Below, piece after piece: positions 16,529-25,020 of a stretch of DNA of 25,581 nt. The notes beneath the pieces are model-generated. The model searched no databases. It worked only from the letters and a program-made list of their open reading frames with translations, and was not told the DNA's origin. Made by a program: the position numbers and the translations under genes. Each line of letters opens with the position of its first letter. The stretch's first letter is position 1. Source of the stretch: Pseudomonadota bacterium (GTDB lineage Bacteria > Pseudomonadota > Alphaproteobacteria > Acetobacterales > Acetobacteraceae); the NCBI GenBank assembly GCA_021784255.1, contig JAJXSZ010000007.1:1-25581 (forward strand), given 5' to 3'.

Positions 16529-16543
16529 GTTGCCGGTTTGTTC
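16529..16543. promoter_or_regulatory. Possible second, imperfect SOS box
   Basis: GTTGCCGGTTTGTTC reads GTTG-N7-GTTC, one mismatch from the operator consensus and in the opposite orientation to the first box. Its start is 24 bases from the start of the first box. It would lie in the untranslated leader just downstream of the promoter. It may be a second LexA site or chance. Confidence 0.4.
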
Positions 16544-16565
16544 CGGCTGCTGTCGGGGAGAGACG

Positions 16566-17270
16566 ATGCTCACACGCAAGCAGCACGAGCTGCTGGTCTT
16601 CATCGACCGGCATCTGCGCCAGACCGGCGTCTCGCCGAGCTTCGAGGAGATGAAGGCGGCGCTGTCGCTGCGCTCCAAGTCCGGCATCCACCGGCTGATC
16701 TCGGCGCTGGAGGAGCGCGGATTTCTGCGCCGCCACCGCCACCGGGCGCGGGCGCTGGAGGTGCTGCGCCTGGCCGAGGACATGCCTCAGCCGGCACCGC
16801 CGGTCAGCCCGCAATCGTTCAGCCCCAATGTGATCCGCGGCGATTTCTCGGTCCGTCTGAGCGGCGCGCGGGCGGCGCCGGCGGCCTCCGCGGTGGCGCT
16901 GCCGCTGTACGGGCGGATCGCCGCGGGGGCGCCGATCGAGGCGTTGCGCGATGCCTCCGCCGCGATCGAGGTTCCGTTTGCGCTGCTTGGTAGCGGTGAG
17001 CATTATGCTGTTGAAGTTGCTGGTGATTCCATGATCGACGCCGGCATCCACGACGGCGACGTGGCGATCATCGGCGCGGGTGAGACGGCGGAGAACGGCC
17101 AGATCGTCGTCGCCCTGGTCGATGAGCAGGAGGTGACGCTGAAGCGGCTGCGCCGGCGCGGCAACTCGATCGCGCTTGAGCCGGCGAATCCGCGGCACGA
17201 GACCAGGATCTTCCCTGCCGACCGGGTGCGGGTGCAGGGCCGGCTGGTGGCGCTGCTGCGCCGCTACTGA
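16566..17270 (+). CDS. lexA: SOS response repressor LexA
   Basis: LexA represses DNA-damage genes and self-cleaves when bound to RecA filaments (S24 family). The 234-residue protein has an N-terminal winged helix ([10 protein letters not shown], then [32 protein letters not shown]) and an alphaproteobacteria-like long linker, rich in Pro and Ser (74-105). The C-terminal protease domain has cleavage site A120-G121 in GRIAAGAP, catalytic S155 in AGDSMIDAG and K193 in VTLKRL. ATG at 16566 has GGGGAGAG 4-5 bases upstream; an earlier in-frame TTG at 16530 would overlap the second candidate operator and add a Cys-rich leader, so it is rejected. Codons 141-154 depart from the gene's usual codon choice (see findings). 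It is convergent with comEC, with 3 bp between stop codons. Confidence 0.97.
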   Translation: MLTRKQHELLVFIDRHLRQTGVSPSFEEMKAALSLRSKSGIHRLISALEERGFLRRHRHRARALEVLRLAEDMPQPAPPVSPQSFSPNVIRGDFSVRLSGARAAPAASAVALPLYGRIAAGAPIEALRDASAAIEVPFALLGSGEHYAVEVAGDSMIDAGIHDGDVAIIGAGETAENGQIVVALVDEQEVTLKRLRRRGNSIALEPANPRHETRIFPADRVRVQGRLVALLRRY

Positions 17271-17273
17271 GAC

Positions 17274-19430
17274 CTATTCGGTCGGCGCCATCGGTCGGGT
17301 GGTAGCGGTCTGCGCCGCCCTGGGCGTTGCCGGAGCCGCCCCTGCCGCCCCTGCCGCCGGCGTCGCTGTTGGCGTCGTCGCTGTCGGCGTCGGGAACAGC
17401 GCCGGCTGGGCGGCCGAGCGCTGCGGCCGCGTGGCGGTGCCGAGGACGACCCAGGGGCGGTCGCCGCGCACCGCACGGTCGGTGAGCACCCGCGGCGTCC
17501 GGCCGAGCCAGATCGCCGTGGCACCGCCGCGGCCGAGCCGGGTGGCGTCGATCAGGGTGGCTGCCGCGCCGCAGGACGCCGTCGCGAACGCGATCACCAA
17601 CCCCTTGGGGCAGGGCGCCGCGGCGAGCAGCAGGGTCGCGCCGGGGCCGAGCGGGCAGCTCGTGCCGGCGCAGTGGAGCGGGGCTTGCGGCCCGGGCAGC
17701 GCCACTTGGAACTGCGCCAGGGTGAAGGCCTGACGGCCGTGGATGGTGGCGGTCAGCACCGCTCCGCGCTGGCGGACCGCGACCGTGTCGTGGGCGACCA
17801 GCAGGTCGGGCGGGCGGACCAGCCAGGCGGAGACCAGCCCCGCCGCGAGCATCGGGATGCCGGCCAGGCGCAGGCGCGAGCGCCACAGGCAGAGCCAGGC
17901 GAGTCCGAGGGCGACCAGCAGCAGGCCCCAGAGCGGCGCGTGCGGCACCGCGAGCGAGGCGGCGGGAAGGCCGGCGAAGAAGCGCGCAATGGCACGCGTC
18001 GCGGCGCAGCCCCAGCCCATCGCCACCAGCGCGAAGTGCTCCAGATGCAGAGGCATCAGCGCCAGTGCCAGCAGCCCGAGCGGCATCGTCCAGATGGCGG
18101 TGAGCGGCACGGCGAACAGGTTGGAGAGCACGAAATAGATCTGCATGCGCCCGAAATGCCACGCGGCGAAGGGCGCGGAGGCGGAGCCGGCGAACAGCGA
18201 GGTGGTGAACAGCATGGCGACGTGGCGCAGCGCGCGGCGGTGCCAGCGCGTGTCGGCGGCGAGCCTGGCGAAGGCCGGTTCGAGGGCGTGGTAGCCGGCG
18301 ATCAACGCCAGGACCGCGGCGAAGCTCATCTGGAAGCTGGCGCCGGGGACGGCTTGCGGCTCGAGCGCGGCCAGGCCGGCCATGGCCAGCATCAGCCCGC
18401 GCATGGACAGGGCGCGGCGGCCGACGAGGAGGGCGAGGACGACGAGGCTGGCCATGGCGAAGCTGCGCTCGATCGGCAGGTGCGCGCCGGTGAGCTCCAT
18501 GAAGAAGCCACCGGCGGCCAGCGAGGCCAGGGCGGCGATGGGCTTGGTCGGCCAGAACAGGCTCGCGTGTTCCGATGCCGCCAGAGCGAGGCGGGTGGCG
18601 AGGAAGACGAGGCCCATCACGATGCCCATGTGCAGCCCGGCGATGGCGAGCAGGTGCGCGAGGCCGGAGGCGGCGAAGGCGGCGCGGTCGGCGGGCGGGA
18701 TGCCGATGGCAGCCCCGGTCAGCAGGGTTGCCGCGATGGCCCCGGGCACGCCGGGGACGGCGGCCGCGACGCGGGCGCGGATGGTGGTGCGCAGGCGCGC
18801 GAAGAACCCGGCGCGGGCGGTGCCGAGCACCGTGACCTTGCCGAGGGCGAAGCCGTAGCCTGCCAGGTTGCTGAAATAGGCGTCGCGCTGCAGGTCCCAG
18901 CCGCCGGGCCAGGCGGGCGGCGAGGGGGCGAAGAGGAGGGCGCGAACGCTGATGCGGCTGCCGGCGGCGAGCGGCGCCGGGTCGTCGTTGCGCAGGCGCA
19001 CGCGGATCGCGCGCGCGAGCGGCGCGGCGCCGTCGAGGCTTGCCGCGGCCAGGACCAGGCGGCGGCCCTGGGGCAGGAGTTCGACCTCGGCGACGCGGGC
19101 CGCGATGCTGACCGCCCGGTGCGGCAGGCCCGGCATCGGTGCCGCGCGCCAGGTGGCCATCGAGCCGGCGGCGACGCCGACGGCCGCGGCGGCGAGGAGG
19201 GCGAGCGGATAGACGGCGAGGCGGCGGCGCAGGGCGACGCTCGCCGCCAGCAGCGCGATCGCGGCGGCCGCCCCGGCCCAGACTGGCGGTTCGGCAGGCA
19301 GCGCGAAGTAGATCGCCACGCCGGCGACGAGCGCCGGGGCGAGCCAGAGGCTGAAGCGCCCGGCCTCGGCCTCGAGTATTCGGTCGAGCAGCCGGCCGGG
19401 GAGGGGCCGGTGGTCGAACGGGGTGCGCAT
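17274..19430 (-). CDS. comEC: ComEC/Rec2 family DNA-uptake channel protein
   Basis: This 718-residue polytopic membrane protein belongs to the family that forms the inner-membrane channel for single-stranded DNA during natural transformation. An N-terminal extracytoplasmic domain (about 100-190, DUF4131-like) follows two or three membrane segments. The competence domain has [35 protein letters not shown] (about 235-270), a family hallmark. Several more membrane segments run to about residue 545. After them comes a short region of about 120 residues without the HxHxDH metallo-beta-lactamase motif, then a Thr/Pro/Ala-rich tail of about 40 residues. So it is a ComEC without a recognisable nuclease-like C-terminal domain. 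ATG at 19430 has a weak binding site. Other competence genes are not seen, so function in uptake is inferred. Confidence 0.88.
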   Translation of the reverse strand: MRTPFDHRPLPGRLLDRILEAEAGRFSLWLAPALVAGVAIYFALPAEPPVWAGAAAAIALLAASVALRRRLAVYPLALLAAAAVGVAAGSMATWRAAPMPGLPHRAVSIAARVAEVELLPQGRRLVLAAASLDGAAPLARAIRVRLRNDDPAPLAAGSRISVRALLFAPSPPAWPGGWDLQRDAYFSNLAGYGFALGKVTVLGTARAGFFARLRTTIRARVAAAVPGVPGAIAATLLTGAAIGIPPADRAAFAASGLAHLLAIAGLHMGIVMGLVFLATRLALAASEHASLFWPTKPIAALASLAAGGFFMELTGAHLPIERSFAMASLVVLALLVGRRALSMRGLMLAMAGLAALEPQAVPGASFQMSFAAVLALIAGYHALEPAFARLAADTRWHRRALRHVAMLFTTSLFAGSASAPFAAWHFGRMQIYFVLSNLFAVPLTAIWTMPLGLLALALMPLHLEHFALVAMGWGCAATRAIARFFAGLPAASLAVPHAPLWGLLLVALGLAWLCLWRSRLRLAGIPMLAAGLVSAWLVRPPDLLVAHDTVAVRQRGAVLTATIHGRQAFTLAQFQVALPGPQAPLHCAGTSCPLGPGATLLLAAAPCPKGLVIAFATASCGAAATLIDATRLGRGGATAIWLGRTPRVLTDRAVRGDRPWVVLGTATRPQRSAAQPALFPTPTATTPTATPAAGAAGAAPATPRAAQTATTRPMAPTE
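17362..17391. repeat. 15-bp tandem repeat in the 3' end of comEC
   Basis: GTCGCTGTTGGCGTC is followed directly by GTCGCTGTCGGCGTC, differing at one base. On the coding (minus) strand it encodes the repetitive Pro-Thr-Ala-Thr tail of ComEC. Nearby at about 17338-17356, GCCCCTGCC also occurs twice. Confidence 0.7.
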
Positions 19431-19489
19431 GACGCCGCCACGCTACGCGGGCGCTCGCATGCGCCGCCAGGGCGGCCTCGCGCGGGTTG

Positions 19490-19531
19490 CGTGGCCGGCG
19501 CGGCGTGGCCGGCGCGGCGCGGCCGGCGCAG
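19490..19531. repeat. 14-bp tandem repeat, three copies, between comEC and gltX
   Basis: CGTGGCCGGCGCGG occurs at 19490-19503 and 19504-19517 without a mismatch. A third copy with two changes (CGCGGCCGGCGCAG) occurs at 19518-19531. The unit contains the palindrome GGCCGGCC-like core GGCCGGC. It lies in the 178-bp divergent region that must hold the comEC and gltX promoters. Confidence 0.8.
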
Positions 19532-19608
19532 CGTGTGGTCCGGGAAGCGGGGGAGGCAGGCGCCGGGCGCGGTTTGCGGTGTCGCGATCATGGTCTAGAG
19601 GGCGCGGC

Positions 19609-20976
19609 ATGATCCGTACCCGCTTCGCCCCGAGCCCGACCGGCACGCTGCATATCGGCAGCGCGCACACGGCCCTGTTCAATTGGCTGTTCGCGCGCCA
19701 CCACGGCGGGCAGTTCCTGATCCGCATCGAGGATACCGACCGCGAGCGCTCGAAGGCCGAGCACACCGCGTCGATCCTGGACGGGCTCGCCTGGCTCGGC
19801 ATCTTTCCCGACGAGCCGCCGGTCTTTCAGCTGACGCGCCAGGCCCGCCACGCCGAGGTGGCGATGCAACTGCTGCAGGCGGGGCACGCCTATCGCTGCT
19901 GGTGCACGCCCGAGGAACTCGCCCTGATGCGCGAGAAGGCGCGCGAGGAGGGCCGGCCGCCGCGTTACGACGGCACCTGGCGCGACCGCGATCCGGCCGA
20001 GGCGCCCGCCGGCGTGGCGCCGGCGATCCGCCTGCGGGCACCGCGCGAGGGTTCGACCGTCGTCGACGACCTGGTGCAGGGGCGCGTCGAGGTGGCGAAC
20101 AGCGAGCTCGACGACATGATCATCCTGCGCTCGGACGGCACGCCGACCTACCTGCATGCCGTCGTCGTGGACGATCACGACATGGCGATCACGCATGTCA
20201 TCCGAGGCGACGACCATCTCACCAACACCTTCCGCCAGGCGCAGGTCTACGACCTGATGGGCTGGTCGCGGCCGCATTTCGCGCATGTGCCGCTGATCCA
20301 CGGCGCCGACGGGGCGAAGCTATCCAAGCGCCATGGCGCGACCAGCGTGTTCGAGTTCCGCGATCAGGGCTATCTGCCGGAGGCGCTGCTGAATTACCTG
20401 GTCCGGCTCGGCTGGGGGCATGGCGACGCCGAGATCCTGAGCGTCGAGGAGATGATCGCGCTGTTCGACGTCGATGGCGTCGGGCGGGCGGCGAGCCGCA
20501 TGGATTACGCCAAGCTCGGGCACGTGAACGGGGTCTGGCTGCGCCGCGCGGAAGATGCGCGGCTGGTGGCCGAAATCCGCGCGAGGCTGCCCGCGATCGA
20601 TCCGGCGAAGCTCGCCGCGATCATGCCGGCGCTCAAGGAGCGGGCGCGCACGCTGGTCGAGCTGGCCGAAGGCGCGCGGTTCCTGATCGCGCCCGCGGAG
20701 CCGATGGAGGCGAAGGCGGCGGCCCTGCTGACGGCGGAGAAGCGGGCGCTGCTGGGCGAGCTGGCCGGCGTGCTGGTGGCCACGGATTTCACCCCCGGCG
20801 CGCTCGACGCGGCACTCAGGAGTTTTGCCGAGGCGCAGGGCAGCAAGCTCGGCGACGTGGCGCAGCCGCTGCGCGCGGCGCTGACCGGGCGCACGACCAG
20901 CCCGCCGATCGACGCGACGATGGCGGCACTCGGGCCCGCCGAGGTGCTGGCGCGGCTCGCGGCGCTGGCGAACTAG
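19609..20976 (+). CDS. gltX: Glutamyl-tRNA synthetase
   Basis: This class I aminoacyl-tRNA synthetase charges tRNA-Glu, and in many bacteria lacking GlnRS also tRNA-Gln. The 455-residue protein has the N-terminal [14 protein letters not shown] (HIGH-type motif at 15-18), [10 protein letters not shown] near 39-48, [14 protein letters not shown] near 198-210 and the KMSKS-type loop KLSKR (237-241). A helical anticodon-binding domain follows. C97 and C99 (CWC) remain of the zinc site seen in some family members. The ATG at 19609 with GAGGG about 8 bases upstream is chosen; the longer in-frame extension to 19423 crosses the tandem repeat and is Arg/Gly-rich. Alphaproteobacteria often carry two gltX genes; which type this is cannot be told here. 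Confidence 0.96.
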   Translation: MIRTRFAPSPTGTLHIGSAHTALFNWLFARHHGGQFLIRIEDTDRERSKAEHTASILDGLAWLGIFPDEPPVFQLTRQARHAEVAMQLLQAGHAYRCWCTPEELALMREKAREEGRPPRYDGTWRDRDPAEAPAGVAPAIRLRAPREGSTVVDDLVQGRVEVANSELDDMIILRSDGTPTYLHAVVVDDHDMAITHVIRGDDHLTNTFRQAQVYDLMGWSRPHFAHVPLIHGADGAKLSKRHGATSVFEFRDQGYLPEALLNYLVRLGWGHGDAEILSVEEMIALFDVDGVGRAASRMDYAKLGHVNGVWLRRAEDARLVAEIRARLPAIDPAKLAAIMPALKERARTLVELAEGARFLIAPAEPMEAKAAALLTAEKRALLGELAGVLVATDFTPGALDAALRSFAEAQGSKLGDVAQPLRAALTGRTTSPPIDATMAALGPAEVLARLAALAN

Positions 20977-21097
20977 CGCAAGCCCAGGCTCCGTCCGAGC
21001 GCATCCGGCTTCGGCCAAGCGGCGGTAAGAGGCTGTGGATACGACATTTTCTGCAGCGCGCGGGAGCCATCGCTCGTGGGAGTCGTGGCGGCCCGGC

Positions 21098-22483
21098 TCA
21101 TTCCGCCGCGAGTTCGCCGAGCAGGCGGATATGGCTGCGCGCGCCCTTGCAGAAGCAGCGCAGGTCGAATTTCTCGTTCGGCGAATGCACCTGGTCGTCG
21201 TCGAGGCCGAAGCCCATCAGCACGGAGTCGAGGCCGAGCTCTTTCCTGAAGGTCTCGACCACCGGGATCGAGCCGCCCGAGCCGATCAGCACCGGGTTGC
21301 GGCCGTATTCGCGGCCGAGCGCCTTTTCGGCGGCGGCGAGGAAGCGGGAATCGGTCGCGATCTCGAGTCCCTCGCCGAGGCCGAAGAGGGTGAAGTCCAG
21401 CCTGGCGTCGGCGGGGACGTTCGCGCGCATGAACGCCTTGAAATTCTCCACGATGCGGGCCGGGTCCTGGCCGGGGACCAGGCGGAAGGAGAGTTTCGCG
21501 ACGGCTTCGGACGGGATCACCGTCTTGCTGCCCGGGCCCATGTAGCCGCCCCAGATGCCGTTGATGTCGCAGGTCGGCCGCGCCCAGAGGCGCTCGAGCG
21601 GCGTGCGGTCCTGCTCGCCGACGGGAATCGACAGGCCGATCTCGCCGAGGAAGGCGCGCTCGTCGAAGCCGAGCGAGGCCCATTGGTTGGCCTTGCGCGG
21701 CGAGATGTCGCGGATGTTGTCGTAGAAGCCGGGGACCAGGATCCGGCCCTTGTCGTCGCGCAGCCGGCCGAGTGCGGCGGTGAGGGCGTTGATCGGGTTC
21801 AGCGCCTCGCCGCCATAGACGCCGGAATGCAGGTCGCGGCTGGCGGCGGTGAGTTTCACCTCGACATAGCAGAGGCCGCGCAGCGAGGTGGTCAGCGCCG
21901 GCGTGTCGATGTCCCACATCCCGGTGTCCGACACCACGACGATGTCGGCCGCGAGCTCCTCGCGGTGGGCGGCGACGAAGGGGGCGAGGTTGAGCGAGCC
22001 CACTTCCTCCTCGCCCTCGATCAGCACCGTGATCGGGCAGGGCATGGTGCCGATCGTCTCATGCCAGGCGCGCAGGGCGGCGAGCCACATGCTGACCTGG
22101 CCCTTGTCGTCCACCGCGCCGCGCGCGACGACGCGCTTGCCGTTGCGGCCCTCGACGACGGCCGGCTCGAACGGCGGCGAGGTCCAGAGCTCCAGCGGCT
22201 CGGCCGGCTGCACGTCATAGTGGCCGTAATAGAGCAGGCGCGGGCCGCGGCCCGGGCCCGGGTGCGTCGCGAGGACGACCGGGTGGCCGGCGGTCTCGCG
22301 CAGCGCGGCGGCGAAGCCCATCGCGGCGAGCTCGGCGCGGGCGAACTCGGCGGCGCGGCGGCAATCCGCGGCATGGGCGGGCTGGGCGGAGACGGAGGGG
22401 ATGCGCAGCCAGTCCATCCAGCGCGCCATGGCGGCGTCGAGGTGAGACTCGAAATGGGTCAGGGCGGCGTCGGTTCTGCTCAT
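21098..22483 (-). CDS. M20 family dipeptidase (CNDP-like metallopeptidase)
   Basis: This 461-residue zinc-dependent peptidase of the M20 family probably hydrolyses dipeptides or related amide substrates in the cytosol. The metal motif is YGHYDVQP (H88, D90). The bridging aspartate is in RGAVDDKGQ (D125), with IEGEEEVGS at 155-163 for the catalytic and metal glutamates. D186 is in VVSDTGMWD, and the last ligand H433 is in DDQVHSPNE near the C-terminus. A dimerisation lid insert occupies the middle. I chose the ATG at 22483, which begins MSRTDAALTHFE; the longer frame to 22546 adds Pro-rich sequence. Convergent with gltX across 121 bp with no clear terminator, and divergent from petA across 243 bp. 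Confidence 0.93.
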   Translation of the reverse strand: MSRTDAALTHFESHLDAAMARWMDWLRIPSVSAQPAHAADCRRAAEFARAELAAMGFAAALRETAGHPVVLATHPGPGRGPRLLYYGHYDVQPAEPLELWTSPPFEPAVVEGRNGKRVVARGAVDDKGQVSMWLAALRAWHETIGTMPCPITVLIEGEEEVGSLNLAPFVAAHREELAADIVVVSDTGMWDIDTPALTTSLRGLCYVEVKLTAASRDLHSGVYGGEALNPINALTAALGRLRDDKGRILVPGFYDNIRDISPRKANQWASLGFDERAFLGEIGLSIPVGEQDRTPLERLWARPTCDINGIWGGYMGPGSKTVIPSEAVAKLSFRLVPGQDPARIVENFKAFMRANVPADARLDFTLFGLGEGLEIATDSRFLAAAEKALGREYGRNPVLIGSGGSIPVVETFRKELGLDSVLMGFGLDDDQVHSPNEKFDLRCFCKGARSHIRLLGELAAE

Positions 22484-22582
22484 GGACGAGTCTTGGCGCG
22501 GCGGTCGCGGGCCGGCAAGGGGCTGGGCGGCGGGGCCAGGGGCCAATCGGCGGCGATTGCGCCGGCGACAGTGTCTCGGCCA

Positions 22583-22610
22583 TTGCGCCCGGCCGCGAAC
22601 TCACTAAAGG
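22583..22610 (+). promoter_or_regulatory. Candidate petA promoter
   Basis: TTGCGC (22583-22588) and TAAAGG (22605-22610) are separated by 16 bases, about 117 bases before the petA start. The surrounding ACTCACTAAAGGAATGG is the most AT-rich patch of the 243-bp gap between the dipeptidase gene and petA. Both hexamers are imperfect. Nothing else recognisable was found in that gap. Confidence 0.25.
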
Positions 22611-22726
22611 AATGGTTCCCGGTGCTGCCGTGGCACGGGCGAGTGGCGGATCCGCGAGGCTGGATCGGGCCGGCCCGACGACGCGGCTCGCGAACGGCGC
22701 AGGAGCGCCAAGGCGGAGGAGCAAGG

Positions 22727-23371
22727 ATGACGGATGCAACGGGTGCGGCAGCGGTGAAAGAACCGCCGCGGCGTGATTTTCTGAAGATGGTCTCGGCGGG
22801 AATGGCGGCCGTCGGTACCGGCGCGGTGGCCTGGACGTTCATCGACTCGATGAACCCGGACAAGGCGACGGTCGCGGCCGGTGCGCCGATCGACATCGAC
22901 CTCAAGCCGATCGCCGACGGGCAGCAGATCGTCGTGCTGTGGCGCGGCAAGCCGATGCTGATCCTCAAGCGCACGAAGGCGGCGGTGGCGAGCCTGCAGG
23001 ATCCCAAGATCGTCAAGTTGCTGAGCGACCCCAACTCCAAGGTGGTGCAGCAGCCGCCCTATGCGGAGAACTGGCACCGCTCCCTCAAGCCCGAGCTGCT
23101 GGTGATGGTCGGCGTCTGCACGCATCTCGGCTGCCTGCCGGGCTACTATCCGAAGCCGAGTGCGACGACGCCGGTGCCGGACTGGCCGAGCGGGTATTTC
23201 TGCCCGTGCCACGGCTCCAAATACGACCTCGCCGGACGGGTCTGGGCGGGCGTTCCGGCGCCATACAACCTGCCGGTCCCGCCGTATCGCTATGTCAGCG
23301 ACACGTTGGTCCGGATCGGCGAGAACCCGCCGGGCCAGACTTTTTCGATGTCGTCCATCCTGCAGATGTAA
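22727..23371 (+). CDS. petA: Ubiquinol-cytochrome c reductase Rieske iron-sulfur subunit
   Basis: This is the Rieske [2Fe-2S] subunit of the cytochrome bc1 complex, moving electrons from ubiquinol to cytochrome c1 on the periplasmic face. The 214-residue protein has a twin-arginine-type start (RRDFLKM, 15-21) and a single membrane anchor at about 22-38. The cluster motifs are CTHLGC (C131, H133, C136) and CPCHGS (C159, C161, H162). C131, H133, C159 and H162 bind the cluster, and C136-C161 form the disulfide. PYRYVSDTLVRIG closes the fold. AGGAG lies 6 bases before the ATG at 22727. Cytochrome b and c1 genes, normally next in the operon, are absent; an amidohydrolase gene follows instead. Confidence 0.96.
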   Translation: MTDATGAAAVKEPPRRDFLKMVSAGMAAVGTGAVAWTFIDSMNPDKATVAAGAPIDIDLKPIADGQQIVVLWRGKPMLILKRTKAAVASLQDPKIVKLLSDPNSKVVQQPPYAENWHRSLKPELLVMVGVCTHLGCLPGYYPKPSATTPVPDWPSGYFCPCHGSKYDLAGRVWAGVPAPYNLPVPPYRYVSDTLVRIGENPPGQTFSMSSILQM

Positions 23372-23383
23372 CGAGCCGCTCCC

Positions 23384-23432
23384 GGCGCCGGCCGCCCGCC
23401 CGTTGGCATCCGCCACCGGCGGGCCCGGTGCC
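23384..23432 (+). terminator. Stem-loop after petA, possible terminator
   Basis: GGCGCCGG (23384-23391) and GCCCGCC (23394-23400) pair with GGCGGGC (23418-23424) and CCGGTGCC (23425-23432), giving about 15 pairs with one G-T pair and a two-base bulge; the loop is 17 bases. It begins 13 bases after the petA stop. There is no T-run after it, so it is not a classical intrinsic terminator, but it may stabilise the 3' end. Confidence 0.4.
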
Positions 23433-23515
23433 GTCGGCCCCGCGCCCTCGGCGGACCGGGGTTGGCAGGAGGCGGCAGGCGTGCTCGGCTCGCGCAAACA
23501 GCGATGGCGGCGCCG

Positions 23516-25003
23516 ATGCACGAGCTTCTCATCCGCGGCGGCCGGGTGATCGACCCGGAGACGGGCCGCGACGACGTCTGCGACGTGGCGGTGGCGCAGG
23601 GACGGATCGCCGCGGTGGGGCGCGACCTCGGCCCGGCCACGCGCAGCATCGACGCACATGGCCTGGTGGTGGCGCCGGGCTTCATCGACCTGCATGCGCA
23701 CGGGCAGTCGCTGCCGGCGGACCGGATGCAGGCCTTCGACGGCGTGACGACCACATTGGAACTGGAGGCCGGGGCGCTGCCGGTCGCGGCATGGTACGGC
23801 GAGCAGGCGCGGCGCGGGCGGACGCTCAACTATGGCTGCGCCGTCAACTGGGTGACGGCGCGGATCGCGGTGATGAACCGCGTCGCACCGGAAAACGGGC
23901 TCGGCTTCATGGCCAGGCACGCCTCCGACAGGCGCTGGGCGGACGCGATCGCGAGCGACGAGGAGGTCGCGGCGATCGTGGCAATGCTGCGCGCGGGGCT
24001 CGACGAGGGCGGCATCGGCATCGGCGTGCTGAATGCCTATGCGCCCGGTTCCGGCGTGAAGGAGATGACCGCGGTCTGCGAGCTGGCGGCCGGGCAGGGC
24101 GTGCCGACCTATACGCATGTGGCGTTCATGGCCAACGAGGATCCGCAGAGCTCGATCGAGGCTTACACGCGGCTGGTGGGCTATGCCGGAACGACCGGAG
24201 CCCACATGCATATCTGCCATTTCAACTCGACCTCGATGATGGATGCCGAGCTGGCCGCGCGCCTGGTGGCGACGGCGCAGGGCCAGGGCCTGCGCGTCAC
24301 CACCGAGGCCTATCCGTACGGCACCGGTTCGACGCTGATGAGCGCTGCGTTTTTCCGCGACCCGGAGTTCGCGCGCCGGGGCGGGCGGGACTGGAGCGCG
24401 CTCGAGGTGCTGGACACCGGGCGGCGCTTCGAGAAGCACGAGGACGTGCTGCGGGCCCAGGCGCAGGACCCGGGGGCGATCGTGCTGTGGCACTTCCTCG
24501 ATACGCAAGCGAACCAACGCCACCGCGAGATCCTCGACGCCTCGGTGCTGTTTGCCGGCGGCGCGATCGCCTCCGACGCGATGCCGTGGACGCAGCCGGA
24601 CGGCAGCATCTACGAGGGCGATGCTTGGCCGTTGCCGGAGGGGCTGAGCTCGCATCCGCGGTCCGCCGGCACGTTCACGCGTTTCCTTGCCCGCTGGGTG
24701 CGCGAGCGGCGCGCGATGAGCCTCCTCGACGGGCTCGCGAAATGCACGCTGATCCCGGCGCGGATCCTGGGCGAGAGCACGCCGGTGATGCGCGCGAAGG
24801 GGCGGCTGCAGGCCGGCTGTGACGCCGATATCGTGGTGTTCGACTGGGACCGGCTGGAGGACCGCGCGACGTTCAGGGCGATGAACCAGGCGGCGGTGGG
24901 CATGCGCCACGTGCTGGTGCATGGCGAGGCGGTCGTGGACGGGGGCGAGCTGGTGCGCGACGCGCGCCCGGGCCGGCCGGTGCGCCGGCCGCGCTCGCCC
25001 TAG
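23516..25003 (+). CDS. D-aminoacylase-type amidohydrolase (N-acyl-D-amino-acid deacylase family)
   Basis: This 495-residue metal-dependent amidohydrolase probably removes an acyl group from an N-acyl-D-amino acid or hydrolyses a related amide. The N-terminal beta-sandwich starts [17 protein letters not shown]. The metal motif is FIDLHAHG (H60, H62), later histidines are in THVAFM (H201) and HMHICHF (H232/H235), and the catalytic-type aspartate is in ASDAMPW (D354). The segment [13 protein letters not shown] has Glu where classical D-aminoacylases place a metal-binding Cys; this resembles N-acyl-D-glutamate deacylase-like proteins as I recall them, so that is my best guess. An alternative ATG at 23504 adds four residues; neither start has a strong binding site. 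It lies 144 bp after petA with the stem-loop between. Confidence 0.85.
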   Translation: MHELLIRGGRVIDPETGRDDVCDVAVAQGRIAAVGRDLGPATRSIDAHGLVVAPGFIDLHAHGQSLPADRMQAFDGVTTTLELEAGALPVAAWYGEQARRGRTLNYGCAVNWVTARIAVMNRVAPENGLGFMARHASDRRWADAIASDEEVAAIVAMLRAGLDEGGIGIGVLNAYAPGSGVKEMTAVCELAAGQGVPTYTHVAFMANEDPQSSIEAYTRLVGYAGTTGAHMHICHFNSTSMMDAELAARLVATAQGQGLRVTTEAYPYGTGSTLMSAAFFRDPEFARRGGRDWSALEVLDTGRRFEKHEDVLRAQAQDPGAIVLWHFLDTQANQRHREILDASVLFAGGAIASDAMPWTQPDGSIYEGDAWPLPEGLSSHPRSAGTFTRFLARWVRERRAMSLLDGLAKCTLIPARILGESTPVMRAKGRLQAGCDADIVVFDWDRLEDRATFRAMNQAAVGMRHVLVHGEAVVDGGELVRDARPGRPVRRPRSP

Positions 25004-25020
25004 CGCGGGCGGGCGTGGGC

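Noticed and set aside
20977..21097. Terminator between convergent gltX and the dipeptidase gene
   Set aside because: Only a 3-bp stem with a TTCG loop (GGCTTCGGCC) is visible and there is no T-run; too weak to list.
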